A stretch of DNA of 64,000 nt from Saccharothrix obliqua (GCF_019375475.1 NZ_JAHXGQ010000001.1:868001-932000), one strand, 5' to 3'; counted from the first letter of the stretch, positions 35,812 through 45,167 are shown. The notes: a model not told the origin generated them from the sequence alone. Numbers and translations: made by a program.

Positions 35812-36021
35812 CAGGTCCTCCAACGGCGTGTCACCGCGACAGTAGTCGCCGCCGTGGAACGGCCCGCGACCCCGTGCGGCCACCTGGCCTTCGGGAGCGA
35901 TTCACTCGTTAGTGGCCACTTTCGTGCGATCCTGCCTGAGGTCAATTGATCACGCACAGTCAGGACCTCTGACGCGTGCTGTCTCCCTGCGACGCCGCAA
36001 CCGGAGAGAGGACACCCCACC

Positions 36022-37158
36022 GTGCGAAAGGTCCCCTGGCGGACCGCCGGCCTGTTCGTGGCCGCCGCGACCGCCATCGCCACCCTGTCCGCGCCAACGG
36101 CCGCCATCGGCGCGGCACCCGTCACCGTCGCCGAGGCGATCACCCGGCAGGGCGGTGGGTCCACCACCGTCCGGGGCTACGTCGTCGGCCAGCCCACCGC
36201 GACCAGCACCGTGGTCCGCGCCGGCTTCCCGTCGGACCACGCCCTCGCCCTGGCCGACTCGCCGACCGCCACCAGCCCGTCCCAAATGCTCTACGTCCAG
36301 GTCACGGCGTCCTTCCGCGCCGCGTGGGGCCTGCGGACCAACCCCGGGCTGCTCGGCACGCGCATCGACGTGACCGGACCGCTGTCCGCGTACTTCGCGC
36401 ACCCGGGCCTCACCTCGCCGACCGCGTTCGCCCCGGCCGGCCCGACCACCACCACCCCGTCATCGGCGCCCGGTGGCGACTACTACCGCGACGCCGCCGG
36501 CAAGTCCGGCGCCGAGTTGAAGACCACGCTGAACCGGATCATCCGCACCAACACCAGGCTGTCCTACGACCAGGTGTGGAACGCGCTGAAGGCCACCGAC
36601 GAGGACCCCGCCAACCCGGCGAACGTCGTCCTGCTCTACAGCGGGCGGTCGCAGAGCAAGTCCGCCAACGGGGGCAACGCGGACGACTGGAACCGCGAGC
36701 ACGTCTGGGCCAAGTCGCACGGCGACTTCGGCACCGCGACCGGGCCGGGCACGGACCTGCACCACCTGCGCCCGGAGGACGTGTCGGTGAACGCCAACCG
36801 CGGCAACAAGGACTTCGACACCGGCGGCTCGCCGGCCGCCGAAGCACCCGGTAACCGCACCGACGGCGACTCGTGGGAGCCGCGCGACGCGGTCAAGGGC
36901 GACGTGGCGCGGATGCTGTTCTACATGGCGGTCCGCTACGAGGGCGGTGACGGGTTCCCGGACCTGGAGCTGAACGACAGCGTCTCGAACGGGAGCAAGC
37001 CGTACATGGGTCGGCTCTCGGTGTTGCTGCGGTGGCACGCCCAGGACCCGCCGGACAGCTTCGAGAAGCGCCGCAACCAGGTCATCTTCGACACCTACCA
37101 GCACAACCGGAACCCGTTCGTCGACCACCCGGAGTGGGCCGGGTCGATCTGGGGTTAG
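36022..37158 (+). CDS. Secreted endonuclease I (EndA/NucM type) with N-terminal OB-like domain
   Basis: A 378-residue exported nuclease. A signal peptide (RKVPWRTAGLFVAAATAIAT) is followed by a DUF6359/YhcR-like OB domain (about 32-135: TRQGGGSTTVRGYVVGQPTA, ...RIDVTGPLSAYFAHPGL). A short Thr/Ser/Pro linker precedes the endonuclease I domain, with NREHVWAKSHGD, GTDLHHLRPEDVSVNANRG and NPFVDHPEW, the catalytic and Mg-binding motifs of the His-Me family. It should degrade extracellular DNA non-specifically, for nutrient release or in developmental lysis. The start is a GTG at 36022 after an AGAGAGGA sequence. It is monocistronic and followed by palindromic repeats. Confidence 0.92.
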   Translation: MRKVPWRTAGLFVAAATAIATLSAPTAAIGAAPVTVAEAITRQGGGSTTVRGYVVGQPTATSTVVRAGFPSDHALALADSPTATSPSQMLYVQVTASFRAAWGLRTNPGLLGTRIDVTGPLSAYFAHPGLTSPTAFAPAGPTTTTPSSAPGGDYYRDAAGKSGAELKTTLNRIIRTNTRLSYDQVWNALKATDEDPANPANVVLLYSGRSQSKSANGGNADDWNREHVWAKSHGDFGTATGPGTDLHHLRPEDVSVNANRGNKDFDTGGSPAAEAPGNRTDGDSWEPRDAVKGDVARMLFYMAVRYEGGDGFPDLELNDSVSNGSKPYMGRLSVLLRWHAQDPPDSFEKRRNQVIFDTYQHNRNPFVDHPEWAGSIWG

Positions 37159-37291
37159 GCAGGTCGTGCCCAAAGCCGGAGCACGACCCCGGACCGCCCC
37201 GCTGACGGGTGTCCCACAACCGCGCAGCTCGCCACATGCGCCTGGCCCGCCACGCCGGCGCGGGGAGGACGGCGGTCGGGCAGGCCCCTAA

Positions 37292-37479
37292 TTTTCAGGC
37301 AGGCTTCCTGAAAGTTTCGGGGGCGGGGCACCCTGGCCGGTGCGGGGAGGGCGGCGGTGGGGCGGGGCGTTAACTTTCAGGCAGGCTTCCTGAAAGTTTC
37401 GGGGGCGGGGCCGCCCCGGTCGGTGCGGGGAGGGCGGCGGTGGGGCGGGGCGTTAACTTTCAGGCAGGCTCCCTGAAAG
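37292..37479. repeat. Palindromic repeat cluster 5 (three copies) in tandem units
   Basis: Copies lie at 37292-37314 (left arm TTTTCAGG), 37374-37396 and 37457-37479 (perfect arms), all in the same orientation. The sequence between copies is also repeated: units 37315-37396 (82 bp) and 37397-37479 (83 bp) are nearly identical, including ggggagggcggcggtggggc. This points to recent local duplication. Confidence 0.88.
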
Positions 37480-37557
37480 TTTCGCGGGGCGGCAGCCTCC
37501 GGGACCGACCCGGCCGGCCGCACCTTCGAGGGCAGGCCCCAGGCAGCGCAAGTGTGC

Positions 37558-37598
37558 CCACGGGGCAGGTGTTTGCGGGCGCGGCACCTGCCCCGTGG
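37558..37598. repeat. 14-bp perfect inverted repeat
   Basis: Arms ccacggggcaggtg (37558-37571) and cacctgccccgtgg (37585-37598) flank a 13-nt loop. There is no T-run on either side. It could be a terminator-like or mRNA-stabilising hairpin for the ROK gene's 3' side, or a protein-binding site. Confidence 0.6.
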
Positions 37599-37767
37599 CC
37601 GGTCGAAAGGGGACCACGTCCCCCGTACTCCCCTCCCGACTCCCCTTGCAACAACAGAAGGACACACACCCTCCAGGAAGGAGGCGTCTGTAACGCTATG
37701 ACACAACCTGCCGGTTCGCTTCTACTACATCTGAGTGAATTACCAGGTGGCAGCGAGTTGACTACTC

Positions 37768-38958
37768 TCAGAGAGTGACAGCGTTCCGGCGGGTGAACAC
37801 GAGTTCGCGCGCGGAGCGCAGCCCGACCGCGATCGCACCGCTGAGCACCGCCCCGTCGCCCAGCTGACCGGCCACGATCCGCGGCTTGAGCGGCGTCATG
37901 CGCCGCATCGCCGCCTCCAGCGGTTCCTGGAGCAGCTCCGTGTTGCCGCCGATCCCGCCACCCAGCACCACCAGCTCGGGATCGATCACCGCGGCCACCG
38001 ACGCCACCACGAACGCCAACCGCTCCGCCTCGTCGCGCACCGCACGCAACGCCCGCTCGTCGCCGGACTTCGCCAGCGCGAACACGTCCCGCGCCGACTT
38101 CGCCGACGTGATGCCGTGCTTCTTCGCCAACGCCACCACGGACTCGGCCGCCGCCGCGGCCTCCATCCGGCCCTGCCCACCGCTGTCCACATCGGACGGT
38201 TCGCCGTACGGCAGGTAGCCGATCTCGCCCGCCGCGCCACGCGCGCCGCGGAACAGCCTGCCGTCCACCACGATCCCCATCCCGATACCGGTGCCGACCG
38301 CGATGCAGACGAACGCGTCCACGTGCCGCGCCGCGCCGTACGCCCGCTCGCCGACGGCCGCCAGGTTGGCGTCGTTCTCCACCACCAGGTCCGGCCCCAG
38401 CTCGGCCGCCAGCTCGGCCAGCAGACCGGGCCGCTCCAGGCCGGGCAGGTTCGGCGCGAGGTGCAGCGTCCGGTGCCGCGGGTCGGGCACGCCCGGCGTG
38501 CCGACCACCTTCGCCACCAGGTCCGACATCGCCAGGCCCGCGTCGGCCGCGGTCCGCTGGGCCAGGTCGCGGACGGTGCGCACGAGCGCGGGCGCGGACC
38601 GGCAGCGGTTGCGCTCGTCCACCCGCGCGATCACCGAACCCGCCAGGTCCGCCACCGCCACCCGGATCCGGTGCCGCCCGATGTCGATGCCCAGCACGTG
38701 ACCCGCCGCCGGGTTCGGCTCGTAGACCATCGCGGACCGACCCGGCCCGGACGTCGTGCGGCCGATGGCGCGCACCAGTCCGTGCTGCTCCAGGTCCACC
38801 AACGCCTGGCCCACGGTCGGCTTGGAAAGACCGGTGTCCTTGGCGAGTTGGGGTCTGGTCGCCGGCCCGTCACGCCGGAGCCGGTCGAGCACGGCGCGTT
38901 GGTTCAGCACGCGCATACCCGCGGGGGTGCCCACCTGAGGCGACTTCCGGACCGTCAC
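37768..38958 (-). CDS. ROK-family repressor divergent from the GH92 gene
   Basis: A 396-residue ROK protein. The winged helix is at about 15-75 (NQRAVLDRLRRDGPATRPQL, AKDTGLSKPTVGQALVDLEQ), and the ROK domain has GHVLGIDIGRHRIRVAVADL and the signature GRLFRGARGAAGEIGYLPYG. The Cys-rich zinc motif (CxCGxxGC) of most ROK proteins is absent: the region reads SDVDSGGQGRMEAAAAAESV, with no Cys and without the EIGH histidine. Sugar binding or zinc dependence may therefore differ. It is probably leaderless: TAGACT (38972-38967) lies 8 bp before the GTG at 38958. It is divergent from the GH92 gene 95 bp away, a likely target. Confidence 0.9.
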   Translation of the reverse strand: MTVRKSPQVGTPAGMRVLNQRAVLDRLRRDGPATRPQLAKDTGLSKPTVGQALVDLEQHGLVRAIGRTTSGPGRSAMVYEPNPAAGHVLGIDIGRHRIRVAVADLAGSVIARVDERNRCRSAPALVRTVRDLAQRTAADAGLAMSDLVAKVVGTPGVPDPRHRTLHLAPNLPGLERPGLLAELAAELGPDLVVENDANLAAVGERAYGAARHVDAFVCIAVGTGIGMGIVVDGRLFRGARGAAGEIGYLPYGEPSDVDSGGQGRMEAAAAAESVVALAKKHGITSAKSARDVFALAKSGDERALRAVRDEAERLAFVVASVAAVIDPELVVLGGGIGGNTELLQEPLEAAMRRMTPLKPRIVAGQLGDGAVLSGAIAVGLRSARELVFTRRNAVTL

Positions 38959-39053
38959 AGCGGGTGAGTCTAGATCGGGTGAACCGGCGAACGGGCAAGC
39001 CGCCCGGCAGGCTTGACACCGGTGTCGACGCGTGCTCCACGGGAGGCGGTGCG

Positions 39054-42000
39054 ATGGGGCGCAGGTGGCTTGTCCTGCTCACGGCCGCTGCGGTCGCCCT
39101 TGGCGGCGTGGGAACCTGGTCGTCCGCTACCGCCGCACGGGGGGAGCCGACCGTGAGCGAAACCCTCTTCGGGACGTCCTTCGAGGACGGGGAGCCGCGG
39201 CCGACGTGGACCAGCGCGGTGGAGACCGACCCGGCCGGCCGCACCCGGGCCTCCGGGGTGGACGGCGACGACCGGACCGGCCTGCTCGGCGACGTCACGG
39301 ACCTGGTGGTGGACGTGGCCGCGCACGCCGAGAACGCCGAGGCGGGCGAGGTGAAGGAGAACCTGGTCGACGGCGACCCGGCGACCAAGTGGCTCGCGTT
39401 CACCGCCACCGGCTGGGCGCGGTTCGGGTTCGCCGAACCGGTCGCCGTGCGGCGGTACGCCCTGACCTCGGCCGACGACGCGCCCGAACGCGACCCGAAG
39501 GACTGGGTGCTGCGCGGCTCGGTCGACGGCGGCACGTGGACAGCGCTGGACAGCCGCCGCGGCGAGGGGTTCGGCGGGCGCTCCCGGACCAGGGTCTACG
39601 ACGTCGCCAACACCACCGCCTACCGGTACTACCGGCTGGACGTCACCGCCAACGCGGGTGGCGTGGAACTGCTCCAGTTGGCGGACATCCGGTTCTCCGA
39701 CGGGTCGATCACACCGCCGCCACGCCACATGCGCACCACCGCCGGCCGGGGCGCGGTCGGCGGGTACGGCGCCAAGGCCGGCGCGGGTTTCACCGGCCGC
39801 AAAGCCTTGCGGTACCGGGGAACGCACGTCGCCGCCGGGCGCGGGTACTCCTACAACAAGGTGTTCGCGGTCGACATCCCGGTCACCACGCGCACCGAGC
39901 TGTCGTACCTGGTGTTCCCGTCGTTCACCGACGACCTCGACTACCCGAGCACGTTCGTCGCCGTGGACCTGGCGTTCTCCGACGGCACGTACCTCAGCGA
40001 CCTCGGCGCGCGCGACCAGCACGGGTTCGAGCTGTCGCCACGCGGTCAGGGCGCGGCGAAATCGCTCTACACCAACCAGTGGAACCGGGTCGCGTCCGTG
40101 ATCGGCGAGGTGGCCGCCGGGAAGGTGGTCCGGCGCGTCCTGGTCGGGTACGACAACCCGAGCGGACCGGCGTCGTTCAACGGCTGGATCGACGACATCG
40201 TCGTGCGGTCCGCGCCGACCACGGTGGACCGGACCCGACCGACCGACCACGTGCTCACCACGCGCGGCACGCACTCCAGCGGCAAGTTCTCACGTGGCAA
40301 CAACATCCCGGCCACCGCTGTGCCGCACGGCTTCAACTTCTGGTCCCCGATGACCAACGCCGGTTCCACCGGTTGGCTCTACGAGTACGCCAGGGCGAAC
40401 AACCGGGACAACCTGCCGACGTTGCAGGCGTTCACGGCGAGCCACGAACCGAGCCCGTGGATGGGCGACCGGCAGACGTTCCAGGTGATGCCGTCGACCG
40501 GCACGCCCACCGCGGACCGGGCGCGACGCGCGTTGCCGTTCCGGCACGAGAACGAGGTGGCGCGGGCCGACTACTACGGCGTGACGTTCGAGAACGGGAT
40601 GCGCGTCGAGATCGCGCCCACCGACCACGCCGCGGTGTTCCGCTTCACGTTCACCGGCGACACCTCGAACCTGGTGTTCGACAACGTCAACAACAGCGGC
40701 GGCCTGACCCTCGACGGCACCGTGGTGACCGGGTACTCGGACGTCAAGAGCAGCCTGTCGACCGGTGCCACGCGGTTGTTCGTGCACGGCGAGGTCGATC
40801 GACCGGTGATGGCGAGCGGTCGGCTGACCGGCGTCGGCCGGGACGACGTGGCGGGCTACCTGCGGTTCGACACCTCCACCGAGAAGACGGTGACGCTGCG
40901 GATCGCCACGTCGCTGTTGAGCGTCGAGCAGGCGAAGCGGAACCTCGACCTGGAGGTGTCCACTTCGGACACGTTCGAGACGGTGCGCGAGCGCGCCCGT
41001 CGGCAGTGGGACGCCCTGCTCGGCGCGGTGGAGGTCGAGGGCGCGACGTCGGACCAGCTCACCACGTTGTACTCCAACCTGTACCGGCTGCACCTGTACC
41101 CGAACTCCGGGTTCGAGAACACCGGCACGGCCGCCGAACCGGTGTACCGGTACGCCTCGCCGGTGCGGCCCGCCGCGCCGTCTTCCCCGACGCGGACCGG
41201 TGCGCAGGTCGTGGCGGGCAGGATCTACGTGAACAACGGCTTCTGGGACACCTACCGGACGACGTGGCCCGCCTACAGCCTGTTCACGCCGACGTTGGCC
41301 GGTGAGCTGATCGACGGGTTCGTGCAGCAGTACCGCGACGGCGGTTGGGTGTCCCGCTGGTCGTCGCCCGGCTACGCGAACCTGATGACCGGCACCAGTT
41401 CCGACGTGGCGTTCGCCGACGCGTACGTCAAGGGCGTGCGGGGTTTCGACGTCGAAGCGGCGTTCGAGGCGGCCGTGAAGAACGCGACCGTCGCGCCGCC
41501 GGACCCGGGCGTCGGGCGGAAGGGCCTCGACACGTCGATCTTCACCGGCTACACGTCCACCGCGACCGACGAGGGCATGTCGTGGGCTCTCGAGGGCTGC
41601 GTCAACGACTTCGGCATCGCCGCCATGGCCAAGGCGTTGCACGACCGGACCGGCGACCCGGAGTACCTGGTGCTGCACGACTACTTCGCGGACCGGGCGC
41701 GGAACTACGTGCACCTGTTCGACCCCGCCATCGGCTTCTTCCAGGGCCGTCGACCGGATGGCGCGTGGCGCGTCCCGGCGGGGGAGTACGACCCGCGTGA
41801 GTGGGGGTACGACTACACCGAGACCAACGGCTGGAACATGGCGTTCTCCGTGCCGCACGACGGGCAGGGCCTGGCGAACCTGTACGGCGGGCGGGACGGG
41901 TTGGCACGCAAGCTGGACGAGTTCTTCGCCACGCCGGAGACCGCGAAGTTCCCCGGCTCCTACGGCGGTGTCATCCACGAGATGACCGAGGCGCGGGACG

Positions 42001-42881
42001 TGCGGATGGGTCAGCTGGGGCACAGCAACCAGGTGTCGCACCACATCCCGTACATGTACGACTACGCCGGGCAGCCGTGGAAGGCGCAGGAGAAGGTCCG
42101 CGAGATCCTGGCCAGGACTTACCTGGGCAGCGAAATCGGCCAGGGCTACCCCGGCGACGAGGACAACGGCGAGCAGTCGGCGTGGTACCTGTTCAGCGCG
42201 TTGGGCTTCTACCCGTTGCGGATGGGCAGCGCGGGGTACGCGATCGGCTCACCGCTGTTCACCAAGGCGACCGTGCGGCTGGAGAACGGCGGCACGCTGG
42301 TGGTGAGCGCCCCGAACAACAGCCCGCGCAACATCTACGTGCAGTCCTTGCGGGTCAACGGGAAGGCGTGGGACAAGGCATACCTGCCACACGCCGAGAT
42401 CGCCTCCGGCGGCACGCTGGAGTTCGAGATGGGCGACCGGCCGTCGCGGTGGGCGACCGGGCCGGACGCCGTGCCGCCGTCGCCGACCACCGGCGCCGAA
42501 CCGCCCCGACCGCTGCGGGACGTGACGTCGTCGGCGACCGCGGTCGGCTCCGGCCCGGTGCGCGCGTTGCTGGACGACACCTCCCGGACGTCCGCCGCGG
42601 TGTCGTGGCTCCAAGTCGACGTGGCCGGCCGCGGGGAGGAGGTCGAGTTCTACACCCTGACCTCGGCCAGGGGGTCGGGCGACCCGGCGGACTGGGTGCT
42701 GAAGGGCTCCTGCGACGGCGTCGCTTGGTCCACTGTGGACGAACGTGCCGGGCAGGAGTTCCGCTGGCGTCGGCAGACCCGGGTGTTCGAGGTCGCCCAC
42801 CCGGGCCGGTACCGGCACTACCGGCTGGAGTTCCCGGGCACGGTGACCCTGGCCGAGGTCGAGCTGCTGGCCAGGCCGTGA
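39054..42881 (+). CDS. Secreted GH92 alpha-mannosidase with two F5/8C-like modules
   Basis: A 1275-residue exported enzyme. A signal segment (MGRRWLVLLTAAAVALGGVG) precedes an F5/8 type C-like carbohydrate module (about 75-225, DDAPERDPKDWVLRGSVDGG). The GH92 beta-sandwich and (alpha/alpha)6 domain follow: NNGFWDTYRTTWPAYSLFTP, GWVSRWSSPGYANLMTGTSS, GHSNQVSHHIPYMYDYAG and GYPGDEDNGEQSAWYLFSAL, which holds the catalytic acids (about residues 1033-1050). A second, partial F5/8C-like segment (SGDPADWVLKGSCDG) ends the protein. GH92 enzymes are calcium-dependent exo-alpha-mannosidases acting on N-glycans or fungal mannans. GGGAGG lies 7 bp before the ATG at 39054. Regulation by the divergent ROK protein is likely. 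Confidence 0.93.
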   Translation: MGRRWLVLLTAAAVALGGVGTWSSATAARGEPTVSETLFGTSFEDGEPRPTWTSAVETDPAGRTRASGVDGDDRTGLLGDVTDLVVDVAAHAENAEAGEVKENLVDGDPATKWLAFTATGWARFGFAEPVAVRRYALTSADDAPERDPKDWVLRGSVDGGTWTALDSRRGEGFGGRSRTRVYDVANTTAYRYYRLDVTANAGGVELLQLADIRFSDGSITPPPRHMRTTAGRGAVGGYGAKAGAGFTGRKALRYRGTHVAAGRGYSYNKVFAVDIPVTTRTELSYLVFPSFTDDLDYPSTFVAVDLAFSDGTYLSDLGARDQHGFELSPRGQGAAKSLYTNQWNRVASVIGEVAAGKVVRRVLVGYDNPSGPASFNGWIDDIVVRSAPTTVDRTRPTDHVLTTRGTHSSGKFSRGNNIPATAVPHGFNFWSPMTNAGSTGWLYEYARANNRDNLPTLQAFTASHEPSPWMGDRQTFQVMPSTGTPTADRARRALPFRHENEVARADYYGVTFENGMRVEIAPTDHAAVFRFTFTGDTSNLVFDNVNNSGGLTLDGTVVTGYSDVKSSLSTGATRLFVHGEVDRPVMASGRLTGVGRDDVAGYLRFDTSTEKTVTLRIATSLLSVEQAKRNLDLEVSTSDTFETVRERARRQWDALLGAVEVEGATSDQLTTLYSNLYRLHLYPNSGFENTGTAAEPVYRYASPVRPAAPSSPTRTGAQVVAGRIYVNNGFWDTYRTTWPAYSLFTPTLAGELIDGFVQQYRDGGWVSRWSSPGYANLMTGTSSDVAFADAYVKGVRGFDVEAAFEAAVKNATVAPPDPGVGRKGLDTSIFTGYTSTATDEGMSWALEGCVNDFGIAAMAKALHDRTGDPEYLVLHDYFADRARNYVHLFDPAIGFFQGRRPDGAWRVPAGEYDPREWGYDYTETNGWNMAFSVPHDGQGLANLYGGRDGLARKLDEFFATPETAKFPGSYGGVIHEMTEARDVRMGQLGHSNQVSHHIPYMYDYAGQPWKAQEKVREILARTYLGSEIGQGYPGDEDNGEQSAWYLFSALGFYPLRMGSAGYAIGSPLFTKATVRLENGGTLVVSAPNNSPRNIYVQSLRVNGKAWDKAYLPHAEIASGGTLEFEMGDRPSRWATGPDAVPPSPTTGAEPPRPLRDVTSSATAVGSGPVRALLDDTSRTSAAVSWLQVDVAGRGEEVEFYTLTSARGSGDPADWVLKGSCDGVAWSTVDERAGQEFRWRRQTRVFEVAHPGRYRHYRLEFPGTVTLAEVELLARP

Positions 42882-42888
42882 CCTGTGA

Positions 42889-43449
42889 CTACGGTTGCCG
42901 GCCGGTGAGCGCGACCACCCGGTCCAGCAGCGGCGCGTCCGCGGGCACCGGCACCTCCGGGCCGTACACGCCCATTTCGCGGCCCATCTCGGCGTGGGCG
43001 GTCAACTCGCCGTGCAGGAACGCCAACAGGTCGTCGTCCCACGCCGCGTCCACGCCGATGCTCCGCGCGAAGTCCCAGCCGTGCACCGCGATCTCGCCGG
43101 CCACCATGCCGCCCACCAGCGCGGCGGGCATGTCGTGTGGCGAGCCCATGTGCGTCGTGCCTGCCCACGCGGCGGTCGTGCCCCAGGCGCTCGCGGTGCG
43201 CCGCAACTGCTCCTTCAACCGGTCCTGCCAGCCGTCGAGGTCCACATCGGACTCGACGCCCTCCGGGACGACCTGCTCCTTGCGGCCCGCGCCCTCCAGC
43301 GCCGGGCCCCAGAACAACAGGTGGCGCACCAGGTCGGCGACGTCGTACTCCGCGCACGGCGTGGGCGCGCCGAGCTGGTCGGGCCGGATGGCGTCGATGA
43401 TCCGCAGAACCGGCTCGGCGGCCCGTTCCACCAGGTGTTCGGTGTGCAT
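42889..43449 (-). CDS. TIGR03086-family DinB-like metal-binding protein
   Basis: A 186-residue protein of the mycothiol-dependent maleylpyruvate isomerase / DinB-like fold, TIGR03086 branch. Marks: QLGAPTPCAEYDVADLVRHL near the N-terminus (metal-ligand His in the helix), then a central helix MVAGEIAVHGWDFARSIGVD carrying a second His motif (HGWD). Family members bind a divalent metal and may transfer to mycothiol, the actinobacterial thiol. The substrate is unknown. The start ATG at 43449 lies 63 bp from the divergent AraC-type gene; its 3' end is only 7 bp from the GH92 stop. Confidence 0.87.
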   Translation of the reverse strand: MHTEHLVERAAEPVLRIIDAIRPDQLGAPTPCAEYDVADLVRHLLFWGPALEGAGRKEQVVPEGVESDVDLDGWQDRLKEQLRRTASAWGTTAAWAGTTHMGSPHDMPAALVGGMVAGEIAVHGWDFARSIGVDAAWDDDLLAFLHGELTAHAEMGREMGVYGPEVPVPADAPLLDRVVALTGRQP

Positions 43450-43512
43450 GGCCGCACGCTACGTCGGGCCCGCGGCGGTTGTCTTGAACAAACGCGACAT
43501 ACGCTGGTCGGC

Positions 43513-44283
43513 GTGCGGGACGAGCGGGAGCTGGACTGGCGGCGGCACCAGAGCCACGAGTTCCTCGCGCCCGCGCCCGACCTCGCCGCGCACGTGGCCC
43601 GTTACTGGGTGGTGCGTTGGTCGTACGACCGGCCGTACCGGCAGTTGATCGTGCCGTACCCCAACGTGCACCTGGCGTTGCAGGGTGGGCGGGCGACGGT
43701 GAGCGGGGTGTCGAGCAGGCACGTGCACCGCGTGCTCGACGGCGACGGCAGCGTGTTCGGCGTGGCGTTCCGGCCCGGTCGGTTCCGGGGTTTCCTCGGT
43801 GCGCCGGTCCGCACCATCACCGACCGCACGGTGCCGTCGATGCTGCCGCCCGTGCGCGAGCCCACCGCGGCGGCGGTGGAGGAGGTGCTGCGCGGGTGCC
43901 TGCCGGAGCCCGACCCGGACGCCGAGCTGGCGGCGCGGGTCGTGGACACCGTGATCGCGCGGCCGGACATCGCGCGGGTCGGCGAGCTGGCGGACGAGAC
44001 CGGGTTGAGCCCGCGCGGGCTACAGCGGTTGTTCGCCGAGCACGTCGGCGTCGGTCCCAAGTGGGTGATCCGGCGGTACCGGCTGCACGAGGTCACGCAG
44101 CGGATGGCGGCCGGCACGCGGGTGGACTGGGCGGCGCTCGCCGGCGAACTCGGCTACGCCGACCAGCCCCACCTGGTGCGTGATTTCACCGCCCTGTTCG
44201 GCGAGACCCCGACGCGTTACGCGGCCCGCTATCACCACGAGATCTCGCGACAGCGCTCCGCCGACGAGCCCGGTTCGACCTGA
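43513..44283 (+). CDS. AraC-family transcriptional regulator
   Basis: A 256-residue regulator. The N-terminal DUF6597-like domain (about 15-120) contains LAAHVARYWVVRWSYDRPYR, then VPYPNVHLALQGGRATVSGV and FGVAFRPGRFRGFLGAPVRT. The C-terminal AraC helix-turn-helix pair is at about 150-245 (VGELADETGLSPRGLQRLFA, AALAGELGYADQPHLVRDFT). TACGCT (43500-43505) lies 7 bp before the GTG at 43513, indicating a leaderless transcript; the frame itself opens far upstream in DNA antisense to the TIGR03086 gene. It likely controls the divergent TIGR03086 gene. Its last 52 bp overlap the convergent cation efflux gene. Confidence 0.88.
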   Translation: MRDERELDWRRHQSHEFLAPAPDLAAHVARYWVVRWSYDRPYRQLIVPYPNVHLALQGGRATVSGVSSRHVHRVLDGDGSVFGVAFRPGRFRGFLGAPVRTITDRTVPSMLPPVREPTAAAVEEVLRGCLPEPDPDAELAARVVDTVIARPDIARVGELADETGLSPRGLQRLFAEHVGVGPKWVIRRYRLHEVTQRMAAGTRVDWAALAGELGYADQPHLVRDFTALFGETPTRYAARYHHEISRQRSADEPGST

Positions 44284-45140
44284 AGCGTGGCGTGCTCGAT
44301 GTGGTACCGGTCGGCCAGCAGTGACTGCGCGGCCTGGAGCACCCGCGCGGGGTCGGCGTCCGCGCAGGTGGTGAGGTGCGCCGAGGCGACCTCCATGCCC
44401 GAGGTGAGCGTCCAGACGTGCAGGTCGTGCGCCTCCTCGACGCCCGGCAGCCGGCCGAGTTCGGCCTGCATCGCGGCGACGTCCAGGCGGGCCGGCGCGT
44501 GCTGGAAGAGGATCCGCAACGCGCCGGCGGCCAGCTTCCACGTGCGGGGCAGGACGAACAGGCCGATGGCGACACCCATCACGGGGTCCGCGTAACGCCA
44601 GTCGAAGATCAACGTCAACGCGCCGCTGATGAGCACGCCGACCGATCCGACGAGGTCCGCCAGCACCTCCAGGTACGCGCCGCGGACGTTGATGCTCTCC
44701 TTGGCGCCCTCGCGGAGCATGAAGAAGGAGACCAGGTTGGCCACCAACCCCGCCGCCGCGGCCAGCATCACCGGCAGGCCGGGGACCTCCGGGGGGTTGC
44801 CGAAGCGCCCGAAGGCTTCGAACACCACGTAGGCCGCGACGCCGAACAGCAACACGGCGTTGGCAAGGGCGGCCAACACCTCCGCCCGGTACATGCCGAA
44901 CGTCCGGCTGCCCCGGAAGGAGGCGCGCCGAGCCAGCATGATCGCCGCGAGGGCCATGCCGACGCCCAGCACGTCAGTAAGCATGTGCGCGGCGTCCGAT
45001 ATGAGCGCAAGCGATTGCGTGGCGAACCCGACGGCGAACTCGACGCCCATGAAGGCCGCACCGATGGCGAACGCCACCCAGAGCCGGCCGAGGTGCTTGG
45101 CGCTCCCCGACGACACTCCGTGGCCGTGACCGTGACCCAT
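44232..45140 (-). CDS. Cation diffusion facilitator (CDF) family efflux protein
   Basis: A 302-residue zinc/cobalt-type exporter. It starts MGHGHGHG, a His-rich metal-binding tail, followed by six transmembrane helices and a cytosolic C-terminal domain (VEEAHDLHVWTLTSGMEVAS). The helix-2 metal site is HMLTD (HxxxD). In helix 5 the equivalent is EVLAD, with Glu where many members have His. This may shift metal preference. TATGTT (45152-45147 on the minus strand) lies 6 bp before the ATG at 45140, so the longer frame to 45167 is not used. The A/T-rich palindromic surroundings (45147-45175) could hold a metal-sensor operator; no sensor gene is adjacent. Confidence 0.92.
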   Translation of the reverse strand: MGHGHGHGVSSGSAKHLGRLWVAFAIGAAFMGVEFAVGFATQSLALISDAAHMLTDVLGVGMALAAIMLARRASFRGSRTFGMYRAEVLAALANAVLLFGVAAYVVFEAFGRFGNPPEVPGLPVMLAAAAGLVANLVSFFMLREGAKESINVRGAYLEVLADLVGSVGVLISGALTLIFDWRYADPVMGVAIGLFVLPRTWKLAAGALRILFQHAPARLDVAAMQAELGRLPGVEEAHDLHVWTLTSGMEVASAHLTTCADADPARVLQAAQSLLADRYHIEHATLQVEPGSSAERCREISW

Positions 45141-45167
45141 AGCTGAAACATATAGTCGTATGCGCAT

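Larger units (their letters stand above)
37159..37767. other. Repeat-rich intergenic region
   Basis: About 610 bp between the convergent endonuclease and ROK genes. It carries three palindromic elements, two of them inside 82/83-bp tandem units (37315-37396 and 37397-37479), and a hairpin at 37558-37598. The stretch 37600-37760 is less GC-rich and opens only short frames (for example a possible 37-codon frame near 37640-37778), none with convincing coding character. Confidence 0.55.

Noticed and set aside
38964-39053. Upstream extension of the GH92 frame (ATG-less, 30 codons)
   Set aside because: The ATG at 39054 has GGGAGG at 7 bp and starts a normal signal peptide; the extension would hide it.
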